A program made the position numbers and the translations under genes. Positions 33,801 to 47,159 of a DNA stretch of 64,000 nt are shown here, piece by piece. This DNA is from Marsupella aquatica (taxonomy: Eukaryota > Marchantiophyta), in NCBI GenBank assembly GCA_973895155.1, contig OZ316895.1, positions 5,456,001-5,520,000 of the forward strand, in the 5' to 3' direction. Below the pieces are notes generated by a model. That model saw only the letters and a program-made list of their open reading frames with translations. It was not told the origin of the DNA and did not search any database. The stretch's first letter is position 1. Each line of letters opens with the position of its first letter.

Positions 33801-35560
33801 GGGCACGATGGTTACTCAAATTCCACTGGACCATATTCCCCGATTGTAAGAGATGATTTTGCAGAATGCTATGTTGATGTCGTCCATAGCTCGTCTTGTG
33901 GTAGACTTAGTGATTAACCAATTGATGGTTGACTCCTGAGTGTTTGTGGGAAAAACATGGAGGTGTGTGTCTCTTCACATTTCTGAGCTATAAATTGAAA
34001 AGTCTGAATAAGCTCAGGAGTAAAATACAAAAGAGAGTATTAAAGGTGAATTTTCTAGAGGCCCTAATACCAACAGCCTTCAAGTTGGCCTCTCTGCAAA
34101 GGTAGTGAACATGGTGCTCACGGGTGTTCCCCCTTAGACTCTTTGACAATGTTTTGTTGAGTAAAGACAACATTCACAACGGCAAGCTCATGATCATCCA
34201 ATGCACAAGTAGTCGACATAGAGACATACATGGTTCACCTCAACTGAGGCTACATCCACAGGAACACACGAGAGCTTTACTGCACTCTAGGGCTGTCGAC
34301 CATACCAAGTCTCCGCAATACAAGATCTCTCTATGCTCAATTGGCTCTGTAACAATGAGCCCTTAGTTCCTCCTATCCAAGAAAACATCATTTGGGATAT
34401 AGTGTGGAGCATGAATAACCTAACCTAGTCCACGACTAAGGTCAGCACTAACTAAAGTCACAATCACAACCCTAGACCTAAGAGTAAATGCCTAACATGT
34501 TCCCATTCACATGTTGTCATACAATGTTAGTTTCTGGATACCACAACAACCTTGGTTCATGCAGATTATGCAATGAGTATTCTTGTATCTAGAGTTGCAC
34601 ATTCAAAGAGATGCAACAAAACACACCTTGTTAACATTGCCTTGGAGATGCTATCAAGGCATTCTGAAAGTTCACATCCCTATAAAGTCTTTCCACTATA
34701 AATCCAAATCAAGTATTTCACTGGTCAGCATAGTTTTACATAGAGTCCTATTTGTTTGCGGGCCTGTCTCTCTCCTGTGCCCCCTTTTGCTTCCTTGTAA
34801 TATAACATAGTTGTGTCTTTGTGCATTTTTGTATATTTGAATCAAGCATTTGATGTAAAACATAAATACCCAGCTAAACACACAATGTGATTGTTGTATA
34901 AATAAGAGAAAGCATTTTGTATTGGGACAAGCCAAATATATATCTGTCACCCGTTTAGCGGCAGGCCCCCATTTGTGAAGGAGATTTAAAGCACTGCAAT
35001 AATTTCTGCCCTAAATGTTTGTCAATAGTGAACATAGATTCTAAGCTTGGATAACATTTGGGAAGTCAACAATACCCAAAATTTGACAGCCATTCTACTT
35101 CTTAGTAGCCAAAATTATTGCTGATCATGCCTTACCACAGATCCAGTGTCGCCATTTTGCTAGAGAAAACTGACTCGGATGCCTACAGGGTGTGTTGAAT
35201 CCTATACTGCATTGACTTCTTCACCAGTTTCAATATAAGTTGTGCATTGCTGTATATTGAGGCATTTTGTGAAGTAAAAAGGGCAAACAAAATCTGGGAC
35301 AGCAATGGCTCACAATAATGTCCAAGGAGATATTGGTTTAGGGAAGGGAAATAACTTAGTGTGTCATTTGTGGAAGTGGACGCTTGGATATACACAAGAG
35401 TTTGACACCAATATTCAGATTGACAGGAACTTTACAATGTCATGATACTCATGGAACCTTACAGTGTCATGATATTGAATTGTACAATGAAGGTGTATAT
35501 ACATGAAAACCATGTAACCAAGGAAACCCAACCCCTTTAGTCAAACGAGAACCATCAGAA
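33801..35560. other. Spacer, nothing recognised
   Basis: AT-rich spacer with no frame showing a domain, and no tandem or inverted repeat longer than about 15 bp that I noticed. Confidence 0.4.
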
Positions 35561-35565
35561 TAATA

Positions 35566-35982
35566 GGTAAGGAACTTTCTTAACATCTTTCTTTCACACA
35601 AGGTCACATCTGCCCCCCCTGGCCAGAAAGGAAAAACCTTAAAGAATTACCTGTAATTTGAGCCAGCATTTTTTGGTGGAGAATCTTTGCTAGATTCTAT
35701 CTATATGAAAACTCTTTGGCCACTTGAACAAAGTTGGCTTGGGTTTTTTTTTCTCCCATTAGCCACTCGATTAGCCAGTCTCTCATCTAGCCATACGTCT
35801 CACTAGCCGGAATCCAACACTTATCTTGAAATATAGGGGGTATGACTTAGGGGATTTGAAAGTCATAATTAACGTTAAAAAACTAGATAAGGAAGATTCG
35901 TAACATCTTCTCATCCACACGAGGTGACATTAGCCACCCTGGCGAAAACGGAATACCTTAAAAAACTACCTGTGGTTTGATC
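35566..35982. repeat. Pair of ~95-bp direct repeats flanking ~220 bp
   Basis: Copy 1 (35566-35662) and copy 2 (35888-35982) share taacatctt...cacac(a/g)aggt(c/g)acat, gcc..ccctggc and cctta(a)aa..ctacctgt plus tttga. Roughly three quarters of aligned bases agree by eye. Confidence 0.7.
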
Positions 35983-36129
35983 ATTAATAGGAAGATGTGA
36001 GAGACGAAGCGAGAGCAGACAAACAAGATGTGCGACACAAGCAACAGACAAATCTGGTTTTCAGACAAGAACGCTCCGAATTGCGGGTCTTTCGATTTTG
36101 TCACTCTCGAGCCTTTCGTTCTCGCAGTA

Positions 36130-36750
36130 ACAGTCATGATGAATGACGCCTCGATACAATGTCGTGTCGGTTCTGCACTCGGTATGCATATCATAATCAG
36201 GCAATCAATCAATCAATCAATCACTCGGCTGAGAAGCTGAGAGAGAGAGCACGATGAATGACGACTCGACACAAATGTCGTGTCGGTACTCGGTACCCAC
36301 AATCAGTCAATCACTCACTGGGCTGCGAAGCTCAGAAGCTGAGCTCTAGAGAGCTTGCTTGATCTCTTGCTTGCTTGAGGAGCAACACGGCAGCGATTAC
36401 TGTACCAGAGGTCAACCTTTCGAGATATCCTGATGCAAACCAGTAGGCAGTAGGCAGCACCACCAGTCCACCACCCGCCTTTCTATTCATGGGCACATTC
36501 TATTCATGGGCACAGAATCACAGATTACAGAAACTAATCTGAGAGAGAAGCTGACGAGACTTGCTTGCTTCGTTGCTTTCTTGCTTGCTTCGTTGCTTTC
36601 TTGCTTGCTTGAGGAGCAACACGGCAGTGATGATAGGTGGTGCGGCAGTTTTGTATCAGAGGTCAAACTTCCCAGATCCTGATCAGAAGTCCTCATGCAC
36701 CGGTAGGGAGCAGCACTAGTCCACCACCTCCCTTTCTATTCATGGGCATA
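36130..36750. repeat. Cluster of local duplications
   Basis: gatgaatgacg(c/a)ctcga(t/c)ac with tgtcgtgtcggt occurs at 36138 and 36252. A larger pair starts gcttgcttgaggagcaacac (about 36364 and 36603) and runs to ctttctattcatgggca (about 36480 and 36730). Also present are an (aatc)n run near 36200 and gcttgctt-rich stretches. No gene recognised. Confidence 0.75.
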
Positions 36751-39650
36751 GACGACAGAACACAATCTGGAACAATATCTTGCTGATTCCTGGGATTCTG
36801 GCAATCAGCTGAGGCCCGACCAACCATTTTTTCTATTGTTTTTTGGTTGGGTCTTGGACGAGTGTGAGAGGTGGTTTTTGGTTGGGTCTTGAATGGTAAA
36901 GATCTACAGGGGCATTAACCACGGTACAGGGGGCTTTGTGTAGTGTAACCCATGACCCAAAGGGGATTATTATGGTATGTAATCCAGGAGGGCCGGAGGT
37001 GACCCAGAGGGTTACAGCAACGTCCCCCCACTGCCATGGTTTAAAGGAGTGTAAGTCCAGAGTGTAGTTTTGCCCTATTTCTACCCTGAAAATCCTTGAA
37101 ATTGCCCAAAATCTCATAGTAGTACCTGGGCCACCCCAGCACCAGTCCTGTTAGGGGGTTATGGTTCATAATCATCCATAGAAATACAAAGCAAAAAATA
37201 TAGGAGAGGTTTAAGAGTCAAGGAAAGAAACATATTTTCTCATTATGAGAAACAAGCTTGAGTGTTGCTTTTTGGTTGGGTCTTGATTTACATGAGGAAA
37301 CTACTGGAAACCTCTGTACTGGGGTTTCCAGTCAAGAATCAAACCATTTTTCCCTCATTGTGAGAAAGGAGTGTAAAAACACTAGAGGGCTACCCTTTAG
37401 GGCATAAGGTGTAGAGTGAAGCCTCTAGACCATCACTCTAGGGGGTGTAATTGACATTAGGATGGAAAATGGGTTTGGGGCCGTGGCAGGATAAATCTTA
37501 GTTTGAAAATGGCCAAACCCACTCCTGTTTACTTTCAAACAACAGGCACACCGGCTCGTATTATTTCTGATGAATGCATTTCAATCATTCAATTTCCCTA
37601 AGCTGATTGGGATGGGTAGTACATCCTTTCTCTATCAAAGTGATGGTAGGAGTTCTTTCAAAGAAGCGATTCTGCAACTCAGCAGAGGGACCCCCTCTTA
37701 GTTATCCTAAGCGAATGGAGTCTGCACGCTCAACCTACTTGGTAGTTAATTAGGTCGCTATTAGAACTTTGTCAAAGGTCCATCTTGATATTTTGAAAAA
37801 AATGTGACAGTCTAAATCCGGCCCCATCTGGATAAGCTTTATAAAATATGGGAGCAATTGCTGTTTGAACTCTAAAGCAAACTCATGGGGCCATTTCCTG
37901 TTCTGAAGATAGAGTAAGTGAGCAAGTAGAGTCACCCAGGTAAGATTGGGGTAGTAACAAACTCATGGAACCACGTCAGCCAAAATAATGCAAATAACAT
38001 GGAAGGATCCAAATTGGGAGAAACGGCCAGAGGAGCAGATCCCATTCCAAACCAGCATCATTCTGGGTCCAAAGCTCAAAATAAGGTCATACTTAAGCTT
38101 CTGTATATGCAGAAAAAGGTTGACATTATGCTCTGGTTTTTATAAACACTGTCGATCATAGACAGAAACCTTCAATTATAGCTGCCAAATATGAAAGAAA
38201 CAAAATAGTGGTGTCTTCTTTTTCTATCCAGATATTCTGAAGTTTAAGTGAAACTCTTGAGCTGTAAAATGGAAGGTTGTGTGGCTCTTCCCCATTGTCT
38301 TTTCTTTTTGACTTTCAAAATCTTAACCTTACCCCTCCATCTTACAATTACGCACGTGTTTAAATTGATAAGATGGAGTATGGAGTTGCATTGGTAAATG
38401 CCTTTGCCAGGTCAGATGAAAAAGGAACCCTTGTCTGTTACCTTTATTGCATTGGTGAATTCTTTTGCAACACTTTTTCAAAAACAAGTGATTGCATGAT
38501 TTATAAAACAACCAACATCATTGGAAGGATCGGGTGCTGGTCAAGTGTTCAAACTTGCACCATTCAATCGCATTCAAATTTAGCACTTGCAGGATTTTAT
38601 ATAGTGCTACACGCAAGCACGAGGTCGACATAATACAGACTAGTTAATAATGGCTTGGCACATTGGGCCCAATCCATATAGAGGTAAGAAATTGCAAGTT
38701 TGTGATATAACACTACATACAAAGAGGCAAGACTGGACTCTTGAAATCCAGGTTGAAATCCCTTAGATTGTTTTCTCTTATAGAAGCCAATGTGGCATCA
38801 ATGGCTACATCCCTCAACAGTCAGAAGCTGCTATTCTGTCAATAAATACCCCATAGACAAGGGACTTCACCAACTCTTGTGCAAAAGTGTAAGCCCAGGG
38901 TTAAGATTGAGTGATGGATGGTACCCACTTTGCTCAAGCTCACATGAAAGTAGCCACACACCAGTATTCCCTTTGAAAAAGAGTTTGTCCGCATTTGGTC
39001 AATCTTGAAAATGTGCTGCAAGGAACTTATAGAAGGTCCGTTCTAGGCTCAGGGGTTTCACTCCCACAAAAATGGCACATCACGTGCGACGAAGTATAGG
39101 GTCATTTTATTGATTCAAAGGGAAGACTTAAAAAAATTCTGAGACGAACAATAGGGTCTTTTAAATCAAATTTTGAGACTTATAAGAACATTAGGGTCCT
39201 TATAACCAAATTTCAAGAATATTCCAACTTTATAGGGGTTGAAAAATAAATTTTTTTCTTACATTTTAGGGGGTCCGAGGCCTAAAAACGTCGCAGGTGA
39301 TGGGGAGGCATCCATATAGTGAGACCCCCGAGGTTCTAGGGTCCATTCCTAGAAGGATCTTTATTGTAGTACTGCTCAAGGTGCATCGAGCATGAAAACA
39401 GAATTTGATGGCAACCTTACTTGGTATTGAAATGTGATATGGCACACACTCGACTCTTGCTTCTACCTTCCATGGATTGAGATTTAGAGTACTAGCTCTT
39501 AATAATTTTCAGAACGTTGTTGCAACAGATTGAAACCCTGTTGCAAAGTTTAATCGGTGACCAGAAGCATGCCACCTTAGCAGGTTATGGATGAATTTGT
39601 ACTGATGAGGACAGCCAACCTGCTCAAGCTTAGCCATTGAATATGAGAGG
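36751..39650. other. Spacer, no supported gene
   Basis: The word ttttggttgggtcttg occurs three times (near 36840, 36877 and 37269), and (c)tcattatgagaaa/tcattgtgagaaa twice, suggesting a decayed repeat. A 94-codon minus frame at 36833-37117 is open but unrecognised. Confidence 0.4.
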
Positions 39651-39660
39651 GCCTCAACAA

Positions 39661-39836
39661 AGAGGTATTTGCTTGATGGGACCCCAAAATGAAATGTGTT
39701 TCTTGAAGGAACCCTGAAGTTTTGGGTACGTTGATTCAAGGTCTGTCAACGTCGTTCAACAGTTTGGATCACTCAGTGGTCCAAAGGTCCTATCAAGTAA
39801 GGCTTTTCATTTTGAGGTCCATCAAGCAAATACCTC
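39661..39836. mobile_element. MITE-like element, tacttgatgg family, copy 3 with probable 9-bp target duplication
   Basis: Left end agaggtatttgcttgatggg and right end ccatcaagcaaatacctc are inverted repeats, continuing inward with accccaaaatgaaa against tttcattttgaggt. Flanks cctcaacaa (39652-39660) and cctaaacaa (39837-39845) match at 8 of 9 positions. A 9-bp duplication would suggest the Mutator superfamily, but the one mismatch leaves doubt. Confidence 0.7.
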
Positions 39837-39849
39837 CCTAAACAACCTA

Positions 39850-42170
39850 GATTTCCAATACACCTCCCATATTTAACTATTTTGGGTTTTTTTTCTTTGC
39901 ATTTTTCTTTTGGAGCACACTAGTGTCTGCTAGTTTAGCAAGGTGAGTACTGATCCATTCCTAAGGCTAGGCAAAAGAGAAACTAGCCTCAGTAACTAGG
40001 ACAAGCATAATCCAATGACCTCCAGTACATGTGTATCTACCCAACTATGGTTATCCTGCTTGGTCTATGAGTTCAGCTTCTCAAGGGGATTGATTTTGGT
40101 GTCTCCATGTGCAGGTCTATCATTAGTTAGGGATTGTTTGGTGTTTGCCCACTTAGTGTAAATCTATGTCCCACTTAGAGACTAGTTAAATACTAAAAGT
40201 GGACCACTACAGTAGACCATCACACTCTTGAAATTGTAGATTTTCATCTCATATTTTTCTTTTTCTTCTATGCTAATTTTTAAATGATTCATTGTTTTTT
40301 TCTTTTGAGTTTAGTGTTTGTCCTCTATGGACCTCGTTTGATTTTATTCCATTGTACTTTGTTTGGCCCTTTCAGTAAATTGGTTCTATTCTGATTGTTT
40401 GGGTGTCCTCTTTGGAACTCCATCTATTGGTCAAGGGATTGTGTTTTTTGTTTTGGGGTGGGTGTGTGTGGGAGGGGGAGCGGCAGAAGTGCGTTGTCTT
40501 CTTTGGAGGTTTGCATAAAAAGGGTTTGCTGATTCGGAGTAAGGTGGTTGGGGTTTGTTTCCCTTTTTGTAAAAAAATGGAAGAAGTAGCATCTAACCTT
40601 GGCCTAACGATAGAATCCCGTGAATAGAACTGATTCATTGGTAGCAATAAGTTTATATGAAGGGCTTACGTACTTCTATTTCAGAGGGTTTGTATTTTCC
40701 ATTGTTTTACGTGGTGAATAATGATCTAACAGGGTTTGAAGCTTTGACAAGTTCTCAATACATGCTACTTTAATTGACATATTCTTTCCCAAGTTGCATG
40801 ACCATCCTATTTTATATCTGGTTTTGAAGGTGGGAATTTTTAGAAAACGCCTATTTATGGCTGCCGTAGGGGAAAATCATGATGGGGTGAGGAGTGGCCA
40901 GCGAACCCCAATTGTCTTTTCCAAAAGGTGGCAAGAAGGCATAATCAAGATATTGTATATATAGAGTGTTTGCCCTTTAATTTCCCCAAAAGATCCTTGA
41001 GCTTGGGGAAACGAGCCACTCCACAGTGACTAAAGTGTGGTCCAACAATATCGTGTGGGCTAGGGTAAGCTTGCATTTTCCATTTTTAGGCTGACACGCC
41101 ATAGTGGGTACGGTAGTCTGGTCACCAAACTCAAGAATTCTTTCAAGTGCTTCTAAACTTAGCCAAGTGAGCTGCCATGAACAGCAAAATCTGTTGTAAA
41201 AAGGTCTGGAAAAGTTGAATAATGTTTTCTTCTTTTTTCCGCGTTGGACACTACTCTTCTAGACGTCAATGTGATTGTAAAAGTTTTCCACCTCCCCCAC
41301 CTTCAACTGGAGGACTGTGCCCAACTTTTCCTTTGACGATATATTTACCTGGCCCAACGCTATCCTTTCTTTTAGAATTGATGCTTGAATAGACCACCAT
41401 GTTGACCTGGGGACTCAGATAGGCCTTACAAAAGTAGATTATCATTGCTCGATATTATTGTCACCCTTTTCTATTGACCATAAGTGGGATACGGCTGGTA
41501 GACAAGACATTGGATTGTGGAACAAGAAGCCTCAACAACAATCATTTACAGAAACAACGTTAAGAGAGGGAACCATCCAAAAGCAAAGCCATATTCAACT
41601 TGGTTGTAAGAAGTAGAAATTCCTGAGTTTTTATTTTGCATATTTCACATGAAATTACTACAATTACTACAAGCGCTTGTAGTAAGGCACATAGATTATA
41701 GTCATTTTTTCTTGGAAATGTTCACAAATTATTAAAAGAGAATGCCAATTAAAAGTCCATATTTCTACCAACTTAAGTTGAATTAGCAGGTTTGATGGGT
41801 ATCCAGTGAGACGAGCATGATTTGTATCACTTGATTGCCAGATTTTGCATCTAGTGGTGCTCCTTTGCCCAAAAATGCCACCACATAAACTACTATGCTC
41901 ATTCTGATAGATATGGCATCCAAACTGATACGGAATTTGCCATAGAAGTCTTGGTTCTGCTTTTCCTTGCTGATCAGTGTGCTGGAAATTGATCAGTGTG
42001 CTGGAAAAGTTTTACCTCTAGGGTATTCCATATGCAACAATCATGTACTTCATAGGGGGAAGGAACAAATGATGAAGTTGAACATTAGTGATGAAGTTGA
42101 ACATTAGTGATGAAGTGGAAAGTGGCCAGGTTGACAATATGCAAAAGTTTAGGCAACTAACTTGTGATAT
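39850..42170. other. Spacer with short tandem duplications
   Basis: No gene recognised. Small tandem duplications: tgatcagtgtgctggaaat twice at 41971 and 41990 (19-bp unit), and gatgaagttgaacattagt at 42071, 42090 and a partial third at 42109 (19-bp unit). Confidence 0.6.
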
Positions 42171-42171
42171 T

Positions 42172-42320
42172 TGTCTGATGGACCCTTAAAATGAAAAGTG
42201 TTACTTGATGGGACCCTGAGCTTTACCTAAACCCTGAACCTCACATCTAGCTATCCACCACGAAAGTATTTGTCTCGATGCTGATTTGTTACATGCAAGG
42301 ATCCACCAAGCAAATTGCTG
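42172..42320. mobile_element. MITE-like element, tacttgatgg family, copy 4 (decayed)
   Basis: tgtctgatggacccttaaaatgaaaagtg and gttacttgatggg match the left arm of the copy at 39661. The right arm is only faintly visible (gatccaccaagcaaat near 42300). Confidence 0.5.
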
Positions 42321-43734
42321 TATGCAAGACCACAATTCTTTCCTTGAGCATCATACTTTCATTATCCGATTATTTACTTTTCCCAGGCAAATAAAAGTAA
42401 TAATCCACTGGTCCAATACCCTAAATAGTACACTTTTCTAGTGTTTTTGGCCACCTACAGTAACTAATGTCTTAACGACATGAATTCATCACATGGAAAC
42501 CAGCAGAAACAATTTTAAAATCCTATGCAATTTGGATTCATGAACGATTCAGGTACCCTTATTTGGCGCTTTGCCTAAATTCGATATGTGTTTACTCAGT
42601 TCATCTTAAAGAAATAGTAACTAGCATTATTCTGTATGACTGACCCTTTGCTGTTGACTGAACACGTGAGTGAAATCCAACCAATTTTCAAAGCGAAATC
42701 CAACCAATATTTCACATAAGTCAATCTGGCCAGACAGGAAAATGATGCCCAGACGAACCTCAAAGTTTGTTATATGCTTGAATGGACTTTTGTACTGGGG
42801 ATAGACTGCGTCCAAAAGTCTACAGTTGTTTGGATAGCACATTTCATACTGAAGATTAAGAAATTATGTACATCAAACCCAAATCTAACTGATGACGGGG
42901 GATGATCAGCTTTTGAGCTAGACTTTTCCAAACAGTCTCAATGTCTGAAGACCCATTTTAGCTTGCTAGAAAGAGAAATGACTGAGCTTTCTAACAAACC
43001 ATTTTTTCACTAAATTCTGATCAGCTTTGGAAACTCTACGAGTACTAAATGCAAGATGGGTTTGGAGACATCCTTGACTCAATTAGGCGGCTGGTCGGAT
43101 GCTTTTCCATGTCGCCTTGAGTGTAAGGAAGGCCAGGTCCATAAAAAATGTAAGATCCACTGGGGTTTCAACTTCAGCCATAAGGGTTCCAATTTTTAAA
43201 AGGGAATATTAAACTGAATTATATATAAATTCCCACCTCATCCTTTTGGCTATTGAATTTGGATGGACATGAAACATTGACTTTAGATGCGTTACAAGCC
43301 AGATGCAAAGAACAAACAACAGATACAACAATAGCTAAATAGCTAAATCAGTCCACTTTTGTTCATCTTGAAGATCCAACCCCTGCCAATGGCTGAGATT
43401 CATCCATTGTCACCATAGGCGCAAGTGCTTGGTGTTCATGCCCTCTCTGAGATGAGATTTATCACTCACCCTTGGCCAAGTCCCGGTCTCTATTGCAAAT
43501 TTGTTATTTGAACCGTATGGCCATGACTTGCCCGGCCCTCAAGGTGTTTGATAGGCGGGGCAAGGCCATATTGCTAGCTTGGCCATGATTGCCACCATCG
43601 TCACGTGCATCCCATCTCATCAATTGATCTTGGCTTAGCCATGGGACGGGGGATCTTTGATGCTTGCCATAGTTACATGTGGCCAAGACTAACTTGAGTT
43701 ATTTTTTGTCAAAACCATGACATATGAGTCAATC

Positions 43735-44150
43735 AGTTTTTAACTACATTGCCACTAAAGGTGTTCTAATTTATAATATTGTCAATTTTTTTATTATATT
43801 TACAAATATGCCACTATTTTAGTATATTCCCACTTTGGTTGCTTTGTTGAACTTGTCATCTTTATACAAAATCTTGGCATATTTGTAATACAAAATAACC
43901 ATAGTAGTGTTATCAATTTGCAGCTTTTAATTACTTTGCCTCTAAAGATGTTCAAATTGATAATACTGCCATGGTTTCTTTTGTATATAAAAAATATGTG
44001 ATGGTTTTGTATAAAAACATTAAATTTAACAAAGTAACCAAGGTGAGAATATATAAAACACGTGGCATTTTTATAAATAAAATAAAAATAATGACAATAT
44101 TGTTTAATTAGAACATCTTTAGTGACAATGTAGTTAAAAGTTGTATCGAT
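43735..44150. mobile_element. MITE-like inverted-repeat element, copy B, two units in tandem
   Basis: Same arms as the element at 5361-5584: tttttaactacattgccact plus aaaggtgttct at 43737 and agaacatctttagtgacaat plus gtagttaaaagttgtat ending near 44147. A second left end (cttttaattactttgcctct, 43923) inside shows that two units lie head to tail, about 43737-43919 and 43920-44147. A further stray end (gaacatctttagtgaaaaat) follows at 44153. Confidence 0.75.
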
Positions 44151-44189
44151 TTGAACATCTTTAGTGAAAAATAATTAAAAGTAAATTAT

Positions 44190-46320
44190 TCAATACAAAT
44201 AAGACAATGAGATGCTAATAAACATTGCTAGCTTGGGTGGCAAAGTTGAATCTCAGTACACAAAGTTTGTTAGACCCGATTACGAAGCAAATAACGTAGA
44301 TTGCCACATAGGGCCATCATAATATTCATTACTATTTCCACAGAGAAAGTAGACCATGCTGCCTTTGGTCCAAACATAATACAGCTCACTTGGACATGAT
44401 CATGCACCACCAAACTTCACTCCACAAGAATTGAGGAACTAGGCATCACACCAGGAATATAACCAATCTATACTTAGTTTTAATCTCAAAGAGCATCTAC
44501 ACCACTTGCGTTAGTATTTTTAATACTAATATCTTCAACCATCACTCTCAATTTAGTTTGCATACCTGGGACGTTATGGTCAGGCTCCCACAATAGAGAT
44601 TTTTTGGAGGATTTGTGTTTATATTTGAAACCTGAAATATCACCCAAAATAGATGTGTCCTGAGTCGCTACTAGGACATAGGAGTTTACTTCTTCTAATC
44701 AATAAACAATAACTATTTACAAGGGCATTGGGGTCGTCTCCTTCTTCCTAGCATCACCAAATGTAGGCTGAATGAAGATTGTACTTCAAGTCTTAGATTT
44801 GGTGAAAGTTTTCAGTTGACACAAATGCAAAGGAGAAATTAGGAATATAGATGAGCTGGTGGTTGGAATCTCAATTTTCTCACATTCATGAAATCTGGAT
44901 ATATACTATAGGTCATCAGTGAAGATGCTCTGCAAATTGACAGTGAAACATTGTCCCATGCCCAAACTTGTCAATCAAGGAAAAGCCATTAGGCTATTTG
45001 TGACCACTGATCACAGGAAATGGTTTCTGGTTTCTTAACTACATGCAACTACAACATGCAACTTCAGATATTCTCAATCTAGAGCATATTTCCCGATTAA
45101 GAAAACACTTCAAGCATACTAAGATCTTTTCACTTAAATTAGATCATGATACTTCTATATGGTGTAAAATCAAACTTTAATATGGCACTGATGGAGTGGA
45201 TGTATGTAATCTCACCCTTACTCTACTGGTGAGTTCTCTGGTACAAATTTCCAATCTTTCTCGTTCTATGATATTTTCTTGGTTGTCGTTTCTCTCCTAT
45301 GATCTCATATTCTAGTAGGTTTCCTTACACATGGTATATAGTGGTGTTTTATTTGGACTCTTTTATTGATTGCTGTGTTCCTTAGCTGGATATCACCTAT
45401 GAACGCAGTCTACATTTATTAATCTCTGATTCAATACTATGTTTTCAGTATGAGTCATCTAGATATCGGAGTGTTGTAGTTTTGAGTATGAGTCATCTAG
45501 ATATTGGAGTAATGTCTCTCTTATCATCTGATATTTTTGCTACTAGGTATAATCTTATTCATCACTCAGAATATTCTTCAGTTGCAACTACACCTAAAGG
45601 GAAACAAACAACAGAGGAAAATATCCCCCATTGAAAGCCAGTGCCAGTTGGATGACACTGGGTTTTCAGGTGTGGTTTTCCTTATCTTGTTTTTAAAAAA
45701 TTGGTAAATATCTCCGCATTTTTTGGATTTGGTTCTTTTAAACTAAGTTACTGTGCATGGTCTTAACAGTATCTTAACTTCTCTTGCTGAGTGATCTTTT
45801 AACTATATTGAATTCGTGATGCATCTTGGAATTTTAGTAGGACTAGCCTGATTGCCCAAGCTTTGCTTGTAAATAGATGGTGAGGACAATCATGCCCATT
45901 TGCAGTTCCACTCCCAGCCCTAGTTATGCCCCCAAAGGTGCCCCTCCAGTCCCAATCTAGAGGCTTTACTCTAGATAGTAGGTGCTTATTCTAGCTTTCT
46001 ATCACATTTTACTAGATATATATTTTTGATAAAATTCAATATTGGGTCATACTCTCATTCATAGAAGCTGACTCACTCAAAATTTCCCCTGCCTGTTGGA
46101 GTGGAGCTATTTGGAGGGGATTGTACCTCCAACCAACACCAAAACTTTCTTGAACAGGGTTGAATTTTGATATGTTCTGTTCGAGGTCACATCATGAAGC
46201 TGCAGACGACCATTGTGAGTACTCACTCAAAAGCGCAACCTACCAGTCTGGACCAGAGGTCGACAGGTCTATTGGTAAAGCAGGACTGATACAAGTTGAA
46301 GTGACCAGTAGGTGAGGGGC
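44190..46320. other. Spacer, no supported gene
   Basis: AT-rich spacer. gagtatgagtcatctagata plus t(c/t)ggagt is duplicated about 36 bases apart near 45450 and 45486. No domain-bearing frame seen. Confidence 0.45.
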
Positions 46321-46326
46321 ATATGT

Positions 46327-46690
46327 GAAAGAGTCCATTGTTGAATGGTGGTTCTCCAATCTATATTTCAATTGAGAAGGCAGGAATACTCAGTGATGAT
46401 GACCCACCAAGATGGCAGAAACGATTGATTAGAGTACGCTTGTGAAGTTGGATCCTGTACAGTATATCAACTTTCTATACCTCACTTTCTTCATGATTTC
46501 ACACTGAAATAGCGAAAGAGTCCATCCCTAATCCAAGTTTCCGTTGAGGAGGCAGTAATAGTAGCCATAATTCACTAAGATGGCAGATAAGGTTGGTTTG
46601 AGTCGTTGTGTGGTGGGATGCTATATAGTTGAATACTTTCCGTACCTAACATTCTTCATGATTTCACATCGAACTAGGGGCCTTGAGAAG
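46327..46690. repeat. ~187-bp tandem duplication
   Basis: Units start at gaaagagtccat, 46327 and 46514. Shared landmarks are gttgag(a/g)aggcag(g/t)aata, aagatggcaga and cttcatgatttcaca. A second, shorter pair with tcagtgaac...ccatagttttgaa...ggtttccatttc lies at about 46995 and 47090. These may be remains of duplicated exons, but no frame is preserved. Confidence 0.75.
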
Positions 46691-47159
46691 GTTCAGATTG
46701 GGAGGGATAGAGATACAGGGATGGATAGTTGCGCCAATAATATGAGTGCTGTACCGTTTGTAATGAGTTCACAGGTGACTTCATTTCTGGTTCGGACTGA
46801 ATAACTCTTCCTGTTGTGAACTGTGTTTATATGGATTGTTTACTGCAATGTGGGGATGAATTGATTAAAAGATAAGGTCATCAACATAAGAAATCCTTCC
46901 TCCAGCACATTGTAATCTATTGTCCACGCTCGACATTAAATTTGACATTGACAGTGAGAATGGGATTTCGGTGTTTCAAATCTTTACAGCTTTTCTGTCA
47001 GTGAACAAACCACAGTTTGAATTCGGTTTCCATTTCTCATGCAGACCGTGAGGTATGTCCTGTGTTTCGATTCTTCCTCTAGTTTTCAGTCAGTGAACGT
47101 ACCATAGTTTTGAACATGGGTTCCATTTCCCATTCAAGGACAATTCAACTCACCTCTTA

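Noticed and set aside
35566-35982. Direct repeats as LTRs of a tiny retroelement
   Set aside because: The repeats lack tg...ca ends, the interior is only ~220 bp, and no primer site or target duplication is visible.
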